A stretch of DNA of 64,000 nucleotides from Lepidodermella squamata (GCA_047495785.1 JBLDXI010000013.1:1426001-1490000); one strand, 5' to 3'. Shown: positions 1-13,665, numbered from the stretch's first letter. Translations and numbers: made by a program. Notes: generated by a model from the sequence alone, not told the origin.

Positions 1-29
1 TTCAATTGTCTCATTTTTTTCCGTTTCAG

Positions 30-3000
30 CTGAAGTGGATCCGGTGGCGTTAGCTCACGTTGTGCGGTCCGTCAAGTCCAAGTCTGTATCCCCAAGCTCC
101 TCTGCTTACTCCTCGCTATCGTCCGGTGTCGATTTCAACCCCGCTTCATCGTCGTCTCTGCTTTGTTGTTCAACCTCGCCGCCTACAACGGCATCAGCTA
201 ATTGTGATAGTAGCAAGCCCGTAGTCTCAAAAAACGAACCGGTAAAAAACGTTGGTCCTTACTTGCTGCGAATCGACGCCGAAGAAACGGCGAATTCTTC
301 CAACCCGTCTTGGGTCAAGGCTCCCCTGCTCTCGGCAGGTGAGCTCGACACAACTGTGGCTGGGTTCAGCGAAGAAACTCTAGCGAAAACTTTGGAACTT
401 TTTGGTACGTTTCGAATTACATTTTAAATAATAGTTATCACACGCTTCATTAACATTATTTATTTTTTTTCGAGAAAAAACTCGACGCTCGAGGGTCGCT
501 CTATTTAATATTCAATGCGTCCTTTAAGCGTTTATTTGTTTTGCATGTAATAATTAATGCCCAGCCCGCGATTTGATGGCGAGTCAATTATTTCTGCTGC
601 GGGCTGGTGGTGAAAAGATGTTTTGCCACCACCTCGCCCGAAATTAGCATGAGAAAACCACCCCCTAGTGTGTGTTTATGTTATTTTAGCAGGTAGGCAA
701 GCCAGTTATATCTTATCGACGAACTCGTGAAAGACGCTAAAGCTGCCCAGGCAAAATCGGCCATAAAAGCGGATTGTTTATGGTTCAAGTAGGCTTCTTA
801 GATAGTAGTACCCGTATTAATCGCGAAAATAGCGTTTTTGTTATCTGTAGTGCTCAAGTCAATGAGGTGCACAATCCGTTTCCGTCGCGAATTAATCGTA
901 TACATGTTTATGTCTTATATGACCCATAAACAAGGTATATTATTCAAAATGAGGGACTGGATGATATAGTTCACTAGATTTTTCTCTGCACTATTTTGCG
1001 TTTAACTTCAATAAAAATTGGGGAGCGCACTAGATATTTATCTTAAGACCCGCTACTATTTGTCGCGCTAATTTTGCTGTCCAGCAATAGCACGCAACGT
1101 TGTTTATCCTCTTGAAAGTGTAATTAGGTGGTCCTTTTAGGTTTTTTCTGCTGCACCCTTCTGTCGTCAATAAGGTATAAAGGGAACCATCGCCAGGTAG
1201 AAGTTTTGTGTTATTTATTTATGAGATGCGGCCTTGCTTGAAATCGTTCATGCGCGAACTATGTGTAATTAATCAGCCGCGATGGAGTTCTTTTTATACA
1301 CTGCTATCAAGTTGAGTGAGGTATATGAATGCCAGCAATCTGTTTGTGTAAACAATTGGTGTCTCATCAGAGTGATGGACTCAACCGGCGTGCAGAAAGC
1401 TAAAAACACGAGGGTGCGATCGCGTCTTCTATTTAGAAGATTTGCTTGCGACAAACTTTTCATCATTATCACCGTTTTAACACCCAACGTTATATCGTAT
1501 TCGTAGCTCGTCAGGGGTTGCCGCCTGCAACAGCTTCTGTATTGAAGAAAAAAGGTTTGTAGCTTGTGCCGTTTAGATTGCGTATCTTTGTTATACGTGT
1601 TTTATTATCGGTATCTCTTCATTATTATTATTATTATTATTATCATTATTACACCGTATTATATAATATTGCTGTTATTCATGCTTTGTTTATTTTTTAC
1701 GTGATCTCTCACTATATACCATTATTCGCCTCATCACTCGTTTTTTTCTGCATTTCTATTAAGGCTCTCACTTACCTCCACAGTCATTTATACAATTGTC
1801 TTCACCGTTTTTTTCCTGTAGCAATTTGGTTCCTAATTTTTGTTCCATTTTAAGTGACTCGTTGTTAACGTTGTTTTTGATGGTTATAAGCGACCTCTGT
1901 TGACACGTGCTCCACGTCGTAACATCTTGCAACACCTTGTATTCACTTTGGCTCCAGAATCTAAAGCGCATTATCTGAATTTGTATTGTGTAGTCAATTT
2001 CTAGGCTTATTCACACCTGTATAACCTGTCAAATTTATAGAAAAAACGGTTTCGTTTATTGTTCTAGGCATAACAAAGAAACTCGATAGTCTCGTTTTAT
2101 CGTTAAATGCTGCCGCATAAACAACCGTAGGCCAGGTGGGCAATGACGTTAAATTTGTTTCACCAGTTTCGATCGTGTATCTCGTTAAGTTGCGCTCTTG
2201 AACTATTAACCACCGCGTCATCGCATGTACTTGTGATGGTGCGTCGCATAAAAAACGATGCGCTCCCGAAACAATGCGATTTTTATAATGATCGCAGCCT
2301 TGTTTTTAATAACGCATTGAATCCAGATTATAATCTAGCTTGGTTTTTGCTCACAGCGCTCAGCTTGATCGATTTCTATTACCCGTCAGTTTTTTCTCAT
2401 TCGCCAATATCTGCGCCGAAAAGCCTACAGCACTGGCGTACTAAGAGTTAGCCGACCAAAAAAGTTACCCCAACTACTGCTGCTGCTAGCCTCTCAAATA
2501 GCGGCCTGTGTACTTAGTAATAAAATCGATCCGCCTTAATTTTATTATCTCTTCTGCATAAATCAGCTAGCGCTTGACCAGTGTCTAATAAGGAATAAGC
2601 TCCGTTAGCTGTATTTATCTGGTCAGTGCCAAATGGGTCGATAAAAAGAGACATCTCTTTGTTATTTTTACTCACCCTGTCAAGCGGGTAAATTTAGCGT
2701 AGCCTAATCTTTGAATTAGAGTTTACTCGTCAAAAACGCGTCTCTGCTAAATCGACCTCCTGTGAGCCGTTGTTGTCTGCGCGCGCGCTCGCCATGGGTT
2801 TTGTTTATTTTCTTGGCCTCTGAAAAATGCAACTTCATTGAAATGGCACGTCTCAGCTGGCGCTGAATGGCTGGCGCGGCAAAAACGCACAGCAGGTATG
2901 TATTTGCTGAGCGGCGTCGGATTTGTGAAAAGGCGACCCGCGCGCCCGGCCGCAACCTGTTTTCGAATTTTCGGCCTCTGTCATTGAAAACGTGCCCGGC

Positions 3001-6000
3001 CTGTCTTTGCCTTATCTCATCAAACGATTATTTTGAAGCGCTACCTAGTAAATAGCCGGCTCTCTCTCGAGACACGAGTGGCCTCTTAGCCGCAGACCGG
3101 TAAAGATCTGGCTACTTAATTTGATTTTCGGCGTCACTTGGCTGGGCCGGGTGTTAGGTGCGGAAAATGCACTGAATCGCGCATCATCGGTCAAGTTGAC
3201 CGCGCATCCCTATTTTTAATAATTGCATAGTAAGTAATAGCCACTATGCTGGCGACTAGTTTACACAAACGTGCTGCGAAATGGATAATAAACTCGGAAG
3301 ACGCACGCGCGATAAATGTGTACCAGGTGCTAGCGATATGCAGAGAGATGTGCATACCGCTGGCCTTCCTGTTTACTATTTGTTTGGCGAGTGGAGAGAG
3401 CTATCATCATCGCCTCTCATTCTCGCCACTCCGCCGAGATTTGCTTCTTTTCCACGCCTATCTGCTATAGACTACCGGTGTGGCGCTTCATTCATCCATG
3501 CAATTAATGTAAATGTAACAAACGTAAACTCGCCCGCAGACATCGCATTATTGCGGTTTTGTTATATTCTATTAATTCGTTATTAATCGGCACTTTTACC
3601 TCGTGGCGCTTTGATTTCGATGCGCTGCTATTCAAGAGCGTGTTGTCGTCGCTCGTGCGCGAGAAAAGTAATCCGCCCCTCTCGTTAATCACCTTGAAAA
3701 AGCTCTCACACGCAAATGCGGCCAGACCTCGATTCGCCCAATTTGCAGCACTTCGCAAATTGAACGAGGCCGTGGACGCCGGCTGCCCAGGGTTTAACTG
3801 GCAGCGCCCTTTCTGTTTATATTATTGTGAGCGCGCTCGCAAAAAGGGCCCGATACCTGGCTGTTATCATAACTCCGCGCTGCATTGCTAACTAGGCAGC
3901 TGTATCAGTCGAAATCTCGACCGAAGGTTCAATATATTTTCACTTCTTCACACTTCTGTATCTTTTATACCTTCCTATTTTCTATTTATCTATGTGGCGG
4001 ACACGCAATCGTGTTTACCTGTTTTCAGCAGCAGCAGCAGCAGAAGCGCGCCTGGGTGTAAAATGATTGTTATTTATGATGAATGCTGCATGAGGTCTTT
4101 ATCTTGCCGCCGAGTTTTCGGCAGCAGTGACGCGGATTTGCGACAGCGACACGTGTCTGCGCGCGCGTTTTCTTTTCTTCCACGCGTTGCTAAATTGATC
4201 TTTATGACCTCGCCTTGAACACCGGAAAATTGCGCCACTATTTATTTTCACGTGTGGCACAGGTATATAGAGGTACCTAGTAATGATATTCGCATTTATT
4301 TACGGCCACAAGTTCCGTTGAGCGTTGCTAATATAATCGACCACAATCATAATAAATTCAGCCTAATGATGGTCAGGCGAAAATGACTCGTTTTTCGCCT
4401 ATGATCCCTTCAAATATATCTCCTATAAATAAATCTATAATGCTGTTATTGCCCATTATTACCGCGCTAACTACAACAAAAACCGACTCCTAATGCAGTA
4501 TATCTGCATTTCTTCACGCTGGCGTCGACGCCAAAATCGAAAAATAAGTCCTTGTTTTAAGTGTAAAGTAGCGACCTGTCGGTCCGTGTAGTTTTCGCCC
4601 ACTGCACAACTGTCACTTTGAAACAATACGCGTCATCGCTCTTCACTTGACTTTTATCCACCCGAGCGCGCCTATTTGCTCATGCCGGACTTTTTCGATG
4701 ATGAGCCGCAGGACGACGATGAAGAGCGCGGCTTAGAAAACAGCAGCAACAAAAAGACCGGTCAACATAAACAACAGGAGCCGATTGGCGACCATTACAA
4801 TAACATCAACAAGCGGCCGCTAATTGACGAACAGTTGTTTGAACAGATTGCAAATAAATGCTACCCGTCATCGTATACCACCGACCAGAAGCAGCACCCG
4901 TCTAATCAAGCGACGCCATTGATTTTTAGACGCTCCTCGCGTTCACGTCTCGTTGTTTTCGGCATTCTAGATCCGCGCGAAAACGAAGATAGTGGTTCAT
5001 GTAAGAAACTTAGTTGTGTTCGGTAGTAAGGAATACCCATAAAAAATTATTTCAACAGTTTTCGCGCTTCTGTTGTTTTACTATTATTTTTCTATCGTTT
5101 GCACTCAATTTAACTCAACTCGTCGGCAGCAAATCACTTTATCGTTAAAAATTAATAATAATTTCGCTTTACAAAGCTGGCGATGTAATGGCGAACGCAT
5201 TGATTTTTCTCGACTACAACGGCTAGTCAACGTATACATTTCAATTGAATGTTGGTCTACGCTATTATATTAGTGCTCCCCGGCGAGTTTCCGTCTTTCA
5301 AGTGGCTCGACTTGTTGAAATCTTGAGTTTGACAGCTCGATTATTGCCGTAGCTGCCGTGTTTGCATCGTTTTCATATACAACAAACTTCTCGTTCCCTG
5401 TTTTGTCGCAGCTTTTTCCTGAAATGTGCGCCTTCTCATCATCATCATCTTTTATTAAATAGCGCGCGCGTTTCAAGATGCGGATGACCTTTTTTGCGCA
5501 AATAAACAATAATATTATACAAGCAGATTTTACTCGCTTAGAGAAATGGTGACATGAAAGCGCTTATTTCATTGCCGCCGCGCTTTGAGTCTCGTGTTAG
5601 CCTTAAACTCGACAAGTATTTTTCACCATTTTAACAACACAATGACTAAACGTAGCTATTTATTACACTAGATTATTTTTCGTCGTAATCTGTATATATG
5701 AAAACGTTTAATTTAATTACGTTACTGCGGTTTTAACCTTCTTACTTTTCGTTGTAACTGCCACTTATCGCCGTTGAGCAAATTGGTTTCACCTTAAAAC
5801 AACCGAGTTATAGCTTGGGCCATAATCACACCTTCAAGTGAAAAGTAGTTTTGTAATATTTGCATACACCCGTAATAATTTTGCTCTTGTTATTTTTCAA
5901 CTTTATATTAATATTTTTCTGTCTTGTTTTTCTTCCGCGTATAGTTTTAACGTCTCAGCGCGTGAATCAAATGACAAAAGTTTACTATGATATCGACTCA

Positions 6001-8321
6001 GCAACACTACTACTTGAAGAGGTTTGTCACGTCCTAATTCCTGTTTTCTGTTATTAAATATTGTTTTAAAAATAGCGTGAGCGAGATTTGGAACTGGCAG
6101 CTCGAATCGGCCAGTCATTACTCGAGCGGAATAACGAGTTGAATGCGCGAAACGACGCGTTGGAGCAGCGGTTAAGCGCGCTAAACGACATCGTTGCTCA
6201 ACTTCACCACAAGCTAGAGCTGAAAAACGACCTTCTCGCGTTCTACACTCAAGCGCTCGATTCCGCCGAAAATGAAGACCAACAAAACGGCGACGATTCG
6301 CCCTTCGCCTCTTCCAATCGCTACCATTCATCGCCGAAATCGCCCTCGTTTATCCGACCGCCCGACGCGTATCGAGAACGAAGTTCTTCGTGCAGCGTCT
6401 CCGTCCAGTGTGATTCACCTCAAAACGACCCCGAAAACGGCCTGCTTCAAACCTGCTTAAAGCAGCTAAGTTATTTATCCGATGAAGTTGAGCGGCTAAC
6501 GACGGAGGTTACGACAAAAACAACCGAGGTGCTGCGCCAACAATCAGAAATTGAGTTGTTAACAGATCAAATCGAGAATCTTCAAACTAAACTCATTCAT
6601 TCGGACGACGAGAACGCCCGCATGGGCGAACGCCTCGAAGAAGCGAAAGATGCTCAATCTCTACTCGCTAACGAGGTAATTGAAATTTGCTTGTAATTTA
6701 AGAATTTTAGCTTCAGTAATTAAATTTGAAATTAAATTTTTTAAAATTTTAAAATTTTAAGATTTGAAAATTCTAAAATGAAAGTTTAAATTCATCCTTT
6801 TTGAAATCTAGCTTGAAATTGAGAAATTCTGTTAATATCGATTTTTTTATTAAGGTGGGTGGTTTGAAAAGCCGGTACGATGAATGCCTCGACTTGCTTC
6901 GGGAAGCGCAACAAGAAATTCGAGCGCTTAAGAAGCGGCAGAGAAGTTGCCGGCCTGTCGTTCACTACTTCACTACGCCGTCTTCCGAAAACAAACCCTC
7001 GCTCGAAGTCGCGCTCGACTCTAATCAGTCAACACCGTCGAGGTCTCGCTCTGTTACAGTACCCAGTTCGTTACTCGTGGCTGCCGGTGCGTTCGAAACC
7101 CCGTCGCAGAGCTGTTCGTGCCGGTCAAACACAGTCTCAGATCGTCAACTGCGCAGAATTTCTTCCGACTGCGATTCAGATGCCGGTTACGCGGCGGACA
7201 GTGATTCAATGCTCGAGTCGCTGGTTTGCTCGCCGAACCCGGGCGGAAATTGCCCGAGTCATACTCTGTCGATCCGAACGCTATCTCCATGCCTTTCCTC
7301 CTCGCCCTCGCAATGCGGCTCGGAAACGACGCCCAAGTTTCAAAAACCTAGCCCGGGCCTGTCGAACCGAGTTCAAATCGTCAAGCCTATCGAAGGCTCG
7401 GTGACTATGCATCGGTGGCAAGCACTGGCGCACCCCACGCTCTCCTCGTCCGCCCTCGACAGCCTTCCAGGCGTTCTTCAGAAAGAGCACGACCCCATCT
7501 CAGGCGTCGTGCTGCAACGGCGAGGCGGCCGCAGCTCGGATAAACCGGTCGACGCGGCTCGCAATCTCGAGTCTTCCCTCAGCGTGATCACAAATGGCGA
7601 CTTTGCGAGCGCCTGCGAAAGCACGGCTCTCAATTTCGATGAAGATGACGACCTGCAAGAGGCAGAATTCTCTTCAAGTTCTCGGCCAACTATTTTCCTT
7701 CTGGACGATGAAGAGGAACTGGTAAGGCTACTCGAGTTCAATTTCTGACAAAATTTCTTAAAATTCTATTTTTTATAGTACGGCGATTTCGAAATTGTGG
7801 AAACTCGCCTACCAGCTGGGTCGTCTGAAGAAAACGTGACGCGAGCCGTGATCTGCCGGTCCCCCGTTTTGTTCTGCCAAGAGCCTACCGCAGCTAATCA
7901 ACCAGCTAACGACGGCAATTTCATCCGGCTGGCCGGACTTCACCGCAACAAAGGCAATCAAGGGCTGAATCTATCACCGCCAAGGAGCGCGACTTCGCCG
8001 CTTCTCGGCCGGCCGGTGATCAAAGTCGAACGGCCCACCTCGCCCGCCAAGCCGGAACAAGCGCCCGGCACGCCTGTGAAGTCCGCCTGTCCTCACGTCG
8101 CCTTCTACCACCCAGTTTCGACCGAGGGTGGGTCGTTGCTGATGGCCTCGGGCAACTATTCGTCTTCCTTCCTACCGAAATATCGTCAATTCCTGTTGAA
8201 ACACAACCTCACGCAGTCGACTACCTCGGCCGGGGCAGCCGCTGAGCACCCGAACAAGATCGACGAAGACTTGGATGAGACGTGCGGCGAGGAGAAACTA
8301 GCTGAAGCTGACGTGAATTAA
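30..8321 (+). CDS. TRAK: Milton/TRAK kinesin-mitochondria adaptor, 5' truncated by window edge
   Basis: Five exons seen: 30-404, 5945-6021, 6076-6675, 6855-7721, 7779-8321; all junctions are GT-AG and phases agree. The first exon begins at an AG acceptor (28-29), so the N-terminus lies outside the window. The segment around SWVKAPLLSAGELD and FSEETLAKTLELF followed by QRVNQMTKVYYDID, LLLEE, and RERDLELAARIGQSLL is the HAP1_N signature of the TRAK/Milton/HAP1 family. A long coiled coil follows (about residues 150-350 of the visible part), then a Ser-rich region and a conserved C-terminal motif NRVQIVKPIEGS with HRWQALAHP, seen in TRAK1/2. Family role: links kinesin-1 (and dynein) to mitochondria through Miro for axonal transport. 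The first intron is 5.5 kb and contains a candidate alternative first exon (separate entry). Identity is confident; exact splice sites are inferred. Confidence 0.9.
405..4681 (+). other. First large intron of Milton (first part), no gene seen
   Basis: AT-rich and mixed sequence without convincing coding signal. It contains an (ATT)n microsatellite near 1619-1653, a short CAG run near 4027-4045, and an imperfect hairpin around 562-606 with CAGCCCGC and GCGGGCTG arms. The reading frames here are short, lack family resemblance and carry no consistent splice phases. Enhancers or unrecognised mobile-element remains cannot be excluded. Confidence 0.6.
4682..5000 (+). CDS. Candidate alternative first coding exon of Milton/TRAK
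   Basis: An ATG at 4682 opens an acidic, Gln/Asn-rich reading frame (MPDFFDDEPQDDDEERG at the start) that stays open for 106 codons to a good donor, TCAT|GTAAGA, at 5000/5001. The exon ends in phase 1, the phase needed to join the Milton exon at 5945. The frame would therefore continue into LTSQRVNQMTK without the upstream exon at 30-404. It lies in the 5.5-kb Milton intron. I do not recognise the encoded sequence. The fitting phase and donor support an alternative promoter isoform lacking the SWVKAPLL segment, but the exon could also be a chance reading frame. No TATA box is clear. Confidence 0.45.
5001..5944 (+). other. Milton intron, second part
   Basis: Stretch between the candidate alternative exon and the conserved 5945 exon. 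It ends in a pyrimidine-rich tract and TAG acceptor at 5942-5944. A (CAT)n run lies near 5438-5450. I see no coding or RNA gene. Confidence 0.6.
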
Positions 8322-10521
8322 AACTAGCTTCGATATCGTTGTGCTGTTCTAGTTGTTGTTGCTGCTGCTGTTCGAAAAGTTTTAGGCTTCAATAATTATT
8401 AAAATATCTAGTTTTAAACAATGATGATACGTGGCCTTTTGCGCATGTTATATTTCTGTTTCTTGAATTTTATTGAACTGAATAATCTTTATTACTATTC
8501 TGCATTCAACTCTCCATCCGCCCCATCGCCTTCAAAACGATGAATTATCTCATTTTTTTCTGTGGCATTTCAATAATGCTGTGGAGGCCGAACTTGTTTT
8601 TATACAAAGTCTTTCTTTCAAAGCAAAATAAACGTTACGGAAAATCAATTTTTGTTTGGGTTTTTGCGACATCGGCCTCGGCTTGTGATCATGAGATTCT
8701 TCTTGAGCCTCGTGCCCCTGTTTTTGCGGCACGGGTTCCATCACCATCAGTAGTTGTATGCTATGAAATTATTTACTTGGAATTCGGGTGAGATGTTGAT
8801 TTGACTATCTTTTCAACTGCGTCCTCAGAAGAAGCTGTTTGTTATGCATGCAAAACGCAAAAATGTTAGAATACTGAAATCGGTCGGTATTCGTGAGGCT
8901 TTCTTTGCTCTCTTCTGATGATAATTAGTTCATGTTGTTATCGTTTCGATGCACTTCGATCGCTGGACGAGCTTACGATGTTATGGTTACATGCTACTTA
9001 TTGTTATTACCAAGTCGGAGAAAATCGTGATGCAAGAAATAAAGCGAAAAGTTCACTGACAACACGCCGCGCTTTGTTATTTTCCCCCATTTCGTTACAG
9101 CAATTGCTTTCAATCACGGAACATGGTCACGCCATTCTAAAATTAAAATTTTACAGCTGAGCAGTGGCTGTCATCGATGAAATGATGCAGCAATAATTTG
9201 TCACACCGTCATGCGTGGTTTTACGACTACATAGGCAGCAATAATATGAAATGGCTCGCTCAACTACACCAGCATCGTCATGCTTATAGTCAGGCTGTGT
9301 ACATTACACGCATAGACAAAATATGCGTGCCTAGAACTTGCCATTTACTTGCTCGTGCATGGCATACGTAAGAAACCTGAGCTTATGAAAAAACTGTATT
9401 TTTCACCTTTTTGATAGTAAGTCAGCTGAAATAAATTATTTACATTTCAGTTCCCAATTTTCAGCGCCTCCCGTTACCTTAAGCAAGTGATGTCTCACGT
9501 CCGATGAGACCGTCTTAGTGGGGAATGGGGTGGGCCGCATAAATTTTATCCTTACCACTGCTTCTCGCAAATACCTGTTATTTAGCATCACAGAGCGATT
9601 TTTTTGCGCGATAAAATTACTCAAATGCACTACGCCTCTGTTCAGCATTATAGCATGCTCTCTTCATCCTCAAGCGGAGAGGCAAGATTCGCGCTGCTAT
9701 AGACAGCAGCTGCTGAGTATCATTCACAATCTGCGTTCTTGCCTCAGTTTTCCTATTAGCTTCGAGGTAAACGTATTTTACTCCTCGCATGAAACCGAGA
9801 CGGGCAGGAGTGGTGTGCCTGTATCATAGACGAATCTCAGCATCTGATTTATCGATGCAAAAGCCAGACGGTAGAGCAAAACGGCCGTGTTTCATTAAAG
9901 CGCAAATTTATTGCTCAGTAGTTAACCTAATCAATGCCTCGCCGATTCTGTGTATGTCAATTTAGTAGACATTTTCGCTTTCATTTTCAATCGTAGCTAA
10001 GATGAACACTAGGCGGAATTATTCAGCAGTGAAATAGGTTAAAGGTGCGGAAAGCGTGGGATCTTATAGGTTCCTGGCAAGGTGGAAAAATCATCTTTGA
10101 TAGGTATTTTTTTAATCTAAATCGTCGTTATATTACCGGATAAAAGGGCGAAGTCCCAATTTTTCGAAAATCGTTGAAATTCGTGATCCCCAGTGGAAAC
10201 TGCCTCCAGTTCTATAACGGCGGCCAAAAATATTACTTCCTTGAAGCGTGGACCACTTTTTTTCGTTTCCTGAAAAATTATGAAAAATGCACTTGACCCA
10301 TTTATTCGCTGTAGGTACCGATGAAGTGCAATAAAATAGACAAATAATGAACCGAAGCTCACCATTTACATTCACGCGTGTTATTTTGTTTGGCGGTTTG
10401 TTTCAAGTAAACGCGTGCAGCCTTGTGTGATTTTATTCTTATTATTTTTTAATAAATTATTATTTTCCGAATACAATTCCAGAGACTTAATAAGGCTACT
10501 TTTTAAATTATTCACCCAACG
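8322..10521. other. Intergenic region between Milton and villin
   Basis: About 2.2 kb. It begins with the probable Milton 3' UTR (an ATTAAA-like signal occurs near 8397) and ends with the probable villin 5' UTR and promoter. A TTCCAG acceptor-like site about 10490 precedes the villin ATG by about 30 bases. No reading frame with recognisable features was found. Confidence 0.55.
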
Positions 10522-13399
10522 ATGTCAACTGTTGTCAAAGCTCCAAGCGCCGACGTTAAATCTTACCCGGCATTCAATGCTGTAGTAAAGAATCAACCTG
10601 GTCTATATGTCTGGCATGTTGTGGTAAGGTTCAAGCTGACAAAATTGAAAGTTTAACTATCGCGTTATTTTATTGCCTCACAGAAATTCGAGCTCGAGCA
10701 AGTGCCAGAAAATCAGCTGGGTAATTTCTACTCGGGTGATTGCTATCTAGTCCTCGCGGTATGATCGTTTTTCCCATCGCAAATTTTTTTTATATGCAAC
10801 CAATTTATAGGTCTTGGATAAGAACATGACGGACATGCGGATTCATTTTTGGATTGGCGCGCAGAGTTCGATCGACGAGGGCGCAGTTGCCGCCATGATG
10901 GCAGTCGCCCTTGACGATCACTTCGGCGGCACCCCGGTGCAGATGCGAGAGGTCCAAGGTGTCGAGAGCGCCGCTTTCATGAATTACTTTGCGCAGCGCA
11001 ATCGCCCTCTGCGGTACATGGATGGCGGTGTGGAATCTGGCCTACGCCACGCGACGAAGAGGGAATATCGCAACGCTTTGTACCAAGTCAAAGGTTCGAC
11101 GAAAGCTTGCCGTATCACCGAGGTTCCAATCACGTGGGAGTCGATGAACGAAGGAGATACGTATGTTCTCGATTTGGGCGCTGTTATTTACCTGTGGCGA
11201 GGCAAGGAATCTCGAACATCTGAAGCCCATGCCGGGGCTCAATTCGCGCACCAGCTACGGACCGAACGTGGGCCGAAAAATTGCGTAGTCCTCGTAACTG
11301 AGGATGGCAATGAAGAGAATGATTTGGTTGAAGCCTATCTTGAACTCTGGAACTCGTCTCTCCCCCTTCGCCAGAAAAAGGTCAAATCAGCCGCTGAGGG
11401 TGGTAAAGACGAGGTGGTTGTGCTCGAGCAAACGTCGCGCCTGAAGCTTTTCTGCTGCAAAGAACAGAACGGCTCGACCTCTATCAACGAGGTGAAAAGT
11501 GGCCCTCTTTTCCGCACCGATCTTGTTTCGGATGACACTTTCATCGTGGACAACGGACCTTCGGGGGTGTTCGCTTGGATTGGAAAGAAAGCCAGTGCTC
11601 AGGAGCGCCGTTTCGCTATGCACTACGCATCGGAATTCGTTAAAAATAACAAATACCCAACTTCAACTCGTGTGACTCGCGTGATCGACGGTGCGGAACC
11701 AGCTGAGTTCCGTGCGCTTTTCGCCAAGTGGCCGGTTCCGTCCGCTGGCACGCCTTATTCTTTCAATCGCATTGCAAAGCCCAGCGCGGATACGAAATTC
11801 GATGCGAAGACGCTGCATGAGAACCGGAAATTGGCCGCCGAATCGCAGATGATCGACGGCGGATCTGGTCAACGGGAGATCTATCGGATCGAGCGTAAAC
11901 AGCCGGCTGGTTACGAACTTGTCAAACAAGATAACACCATTCTATACGGTGGCGATTGCTACGCTGTTGTTTACACCACCGAGACGAAACAGACCATCAT
12001 CTACTACTGGATTGTAAATTGCTTGATTCAAAATAATTTTTACTAAATTTATTCAACATTTTTTAGGGTCGCCAATCAAGCCAAGATGAGCGCGGGGCAG
12101 CTGCGGCGTTGGTCGTTGAACTTGATAACAACAAGTACCACGGTCAGGCCGTTCAGGTTCGCATCAACCAGGGCAAGGAGCCTCGTCACTTCATGGCAAT
12201 TTTCGGTGGATTACTAACAATTTTCGATGGTGGCAAGGCTGGTTGGGCCAAGGGCGAGCAGGACAAAGTCATCGGCGATACCTACCTGCTTCAAGTCCAC
12301 TGCGAGTCGCATTTCGATCGCAAGGTCATCCAAGTTGCGTTAACGGCTGAGTCCCTCAACTCATCAGACACCTTCGTTCTGGTTCACGGAGCATCTAAAG
12401 CTTCGTATGTGTGGAGCGGTAAAGGCTCATCGGCCAGTGAGCGCGATTTGGCGATCAAAGTCGCGAAAACCTGCCTGCCAAGCGTTGAACCTCAGTCTAA
12501 CGCCGAGGGCTCGGAAACCGGCGAGTTTTGGTCAGCGATTGGAGGTCAAAAGCCGTACGCCTCGACCAAGGCTATTATCGAAGCAGCTGAGGCATTCACG
12601 CCCCGCTTGTTCCAAGTCACGAACCGCGCAGGTCAATGCTCCGTGTTCGAAGTGGCGCCATTTACTCAAGACGATCTTGTTGTTGATGACGTCATGCTAT
12701 TGGACGCAAACGACGCAATCTACGTTTGGGTTGGTAACGAGTCGAACAAGTTGGAACGAGAGTTCAGCCTTAAAGCTGCCGCGTTATAATTTTTCCCCGA
12801 GTATTCTTTCCTTTCAATTGCTTTAAATTTCGCACAGGACTATCTCAAGTCTGACCCTAAAGGACGTGATGCAAACATGGCTATTTTCGTTGTCAAACAA
12901 GGTTATGAACCGCCGTCATTTACTGGCTTTTTCACTGCCTGGGACTCGAAACTGTGGAGCGTAATTTTTCAGTCTTTACTAGTCATACGTGTTTTAGTTC
13001 TGGATTTTTGCAGAATAGCAAAACGTACGAGCAGCTGAAGGCTGAGTTTGGGAATGAAGCCAAGGATCTGAAACTGACTGCGCAGCAAATCGATGACATG
13101 AAACTATCTCTTGGTTCTGAACCAGATTTTTTCAAGGTCAATAAATATCCGTACGACAAGTTGACCGTACCCGTTGATTCCCTCCCAGCCGGAGTTGATC
13201 CTGCTCATCGTGAGGTTAGCTATAATCCGGAACATGAGGCTATTAATTTTAATGGAACTTGAAAATAATGACAATTTGTTCACAGAAATACTTGGCTGCC
13301 GACGAATTTACGCGAGTAATCGGTGTCCCTTTCGAGCAGTTCAGCGCTAAACCGGCCTGGCAACGAGCTAAGCTCAAGAAAGCCGCAAATCTCTTTTAA
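10522..13399 (+). CDS. VIL: Villin-like actin-binding protein (six gelsolin repeats plus headpiece)
   Basis: Seven exons: 10522-10623, 10684-10758, 10811-12013, 12067-12780, 12838-12960, 13014-13214, 13286-13399; 843 residues, close to the usual 820-830 for villin. Repeat 1 shows [20 protein letters not shown] and [17 protein letters not shown]. Repeats 2-3 follow in the big exon, and repeat 4 starts at [17 protein letters not shown]. Repeat 6 ends with [15 protein letters not shown]. The last exon encodes a villin headpiece ending in KLKKAANLF. Family role: calcium-regulated severing, capping and bundling of actin filaments, typically in microvilli or comparable protrusions; the headpiece distinguishes villin from plain gelsolin. 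The fourth intron lacks a GT donor in any frame-compatible position (see findings). An AATAAA signal lies at 13660. Confidence 0.92.
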
Positions 13400-13659
13400 C
13401 TGGCACTTCACTCGATGCGATGTTGATCGCGGATAATGGCGACGAATCCCTGGACTTTTCTACATGTGCATGCCTATTTTTAATTGTAAAAACGGATTAC
13501 AAAAAAAATCCCCTTGTGCTTTGATTTTTGTGCTTGCGTACGTCGCTATAATATTGCACTGCCGAAGTGATTTGAACCAACTTCTTGTAATAATATTTAG
13601 ACCTCGATGACTGAAAGTCTGTGTTTCTAAATGTCTAGGAATATTCGAGGGTGGCTTGA

Positions 13660-13665
13660 AAATAA
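13660..13665 (+). terminator. Poly(A) signal of villin
   Basis: AATAAA hexamer about 260 bases after the villin stop codon, in an otherwise AT-rich 3' UTR. Assigned by position only. Confidence 0.5.

Noticed and set aside
1282-2451. Short plus-strand reading frames in the Milton intron
   Set aside because: Hydrophobic or low-complexity translations, no start context, splice partners or family match.
5903-6331. 142-codon minus-strand frame opposite Milton
   Set aside because: It lies antisense to a conserved coiled-coil exon and has no family resemblance; the opposite-strand frame follows from codon bias.
8550-8747. Minus-strand 65-codon frame rich in Gln, Glu and His
   Set aside because: In the probable 3' UTR of Milton, without signal peptide, splice sites or recognisable motif.
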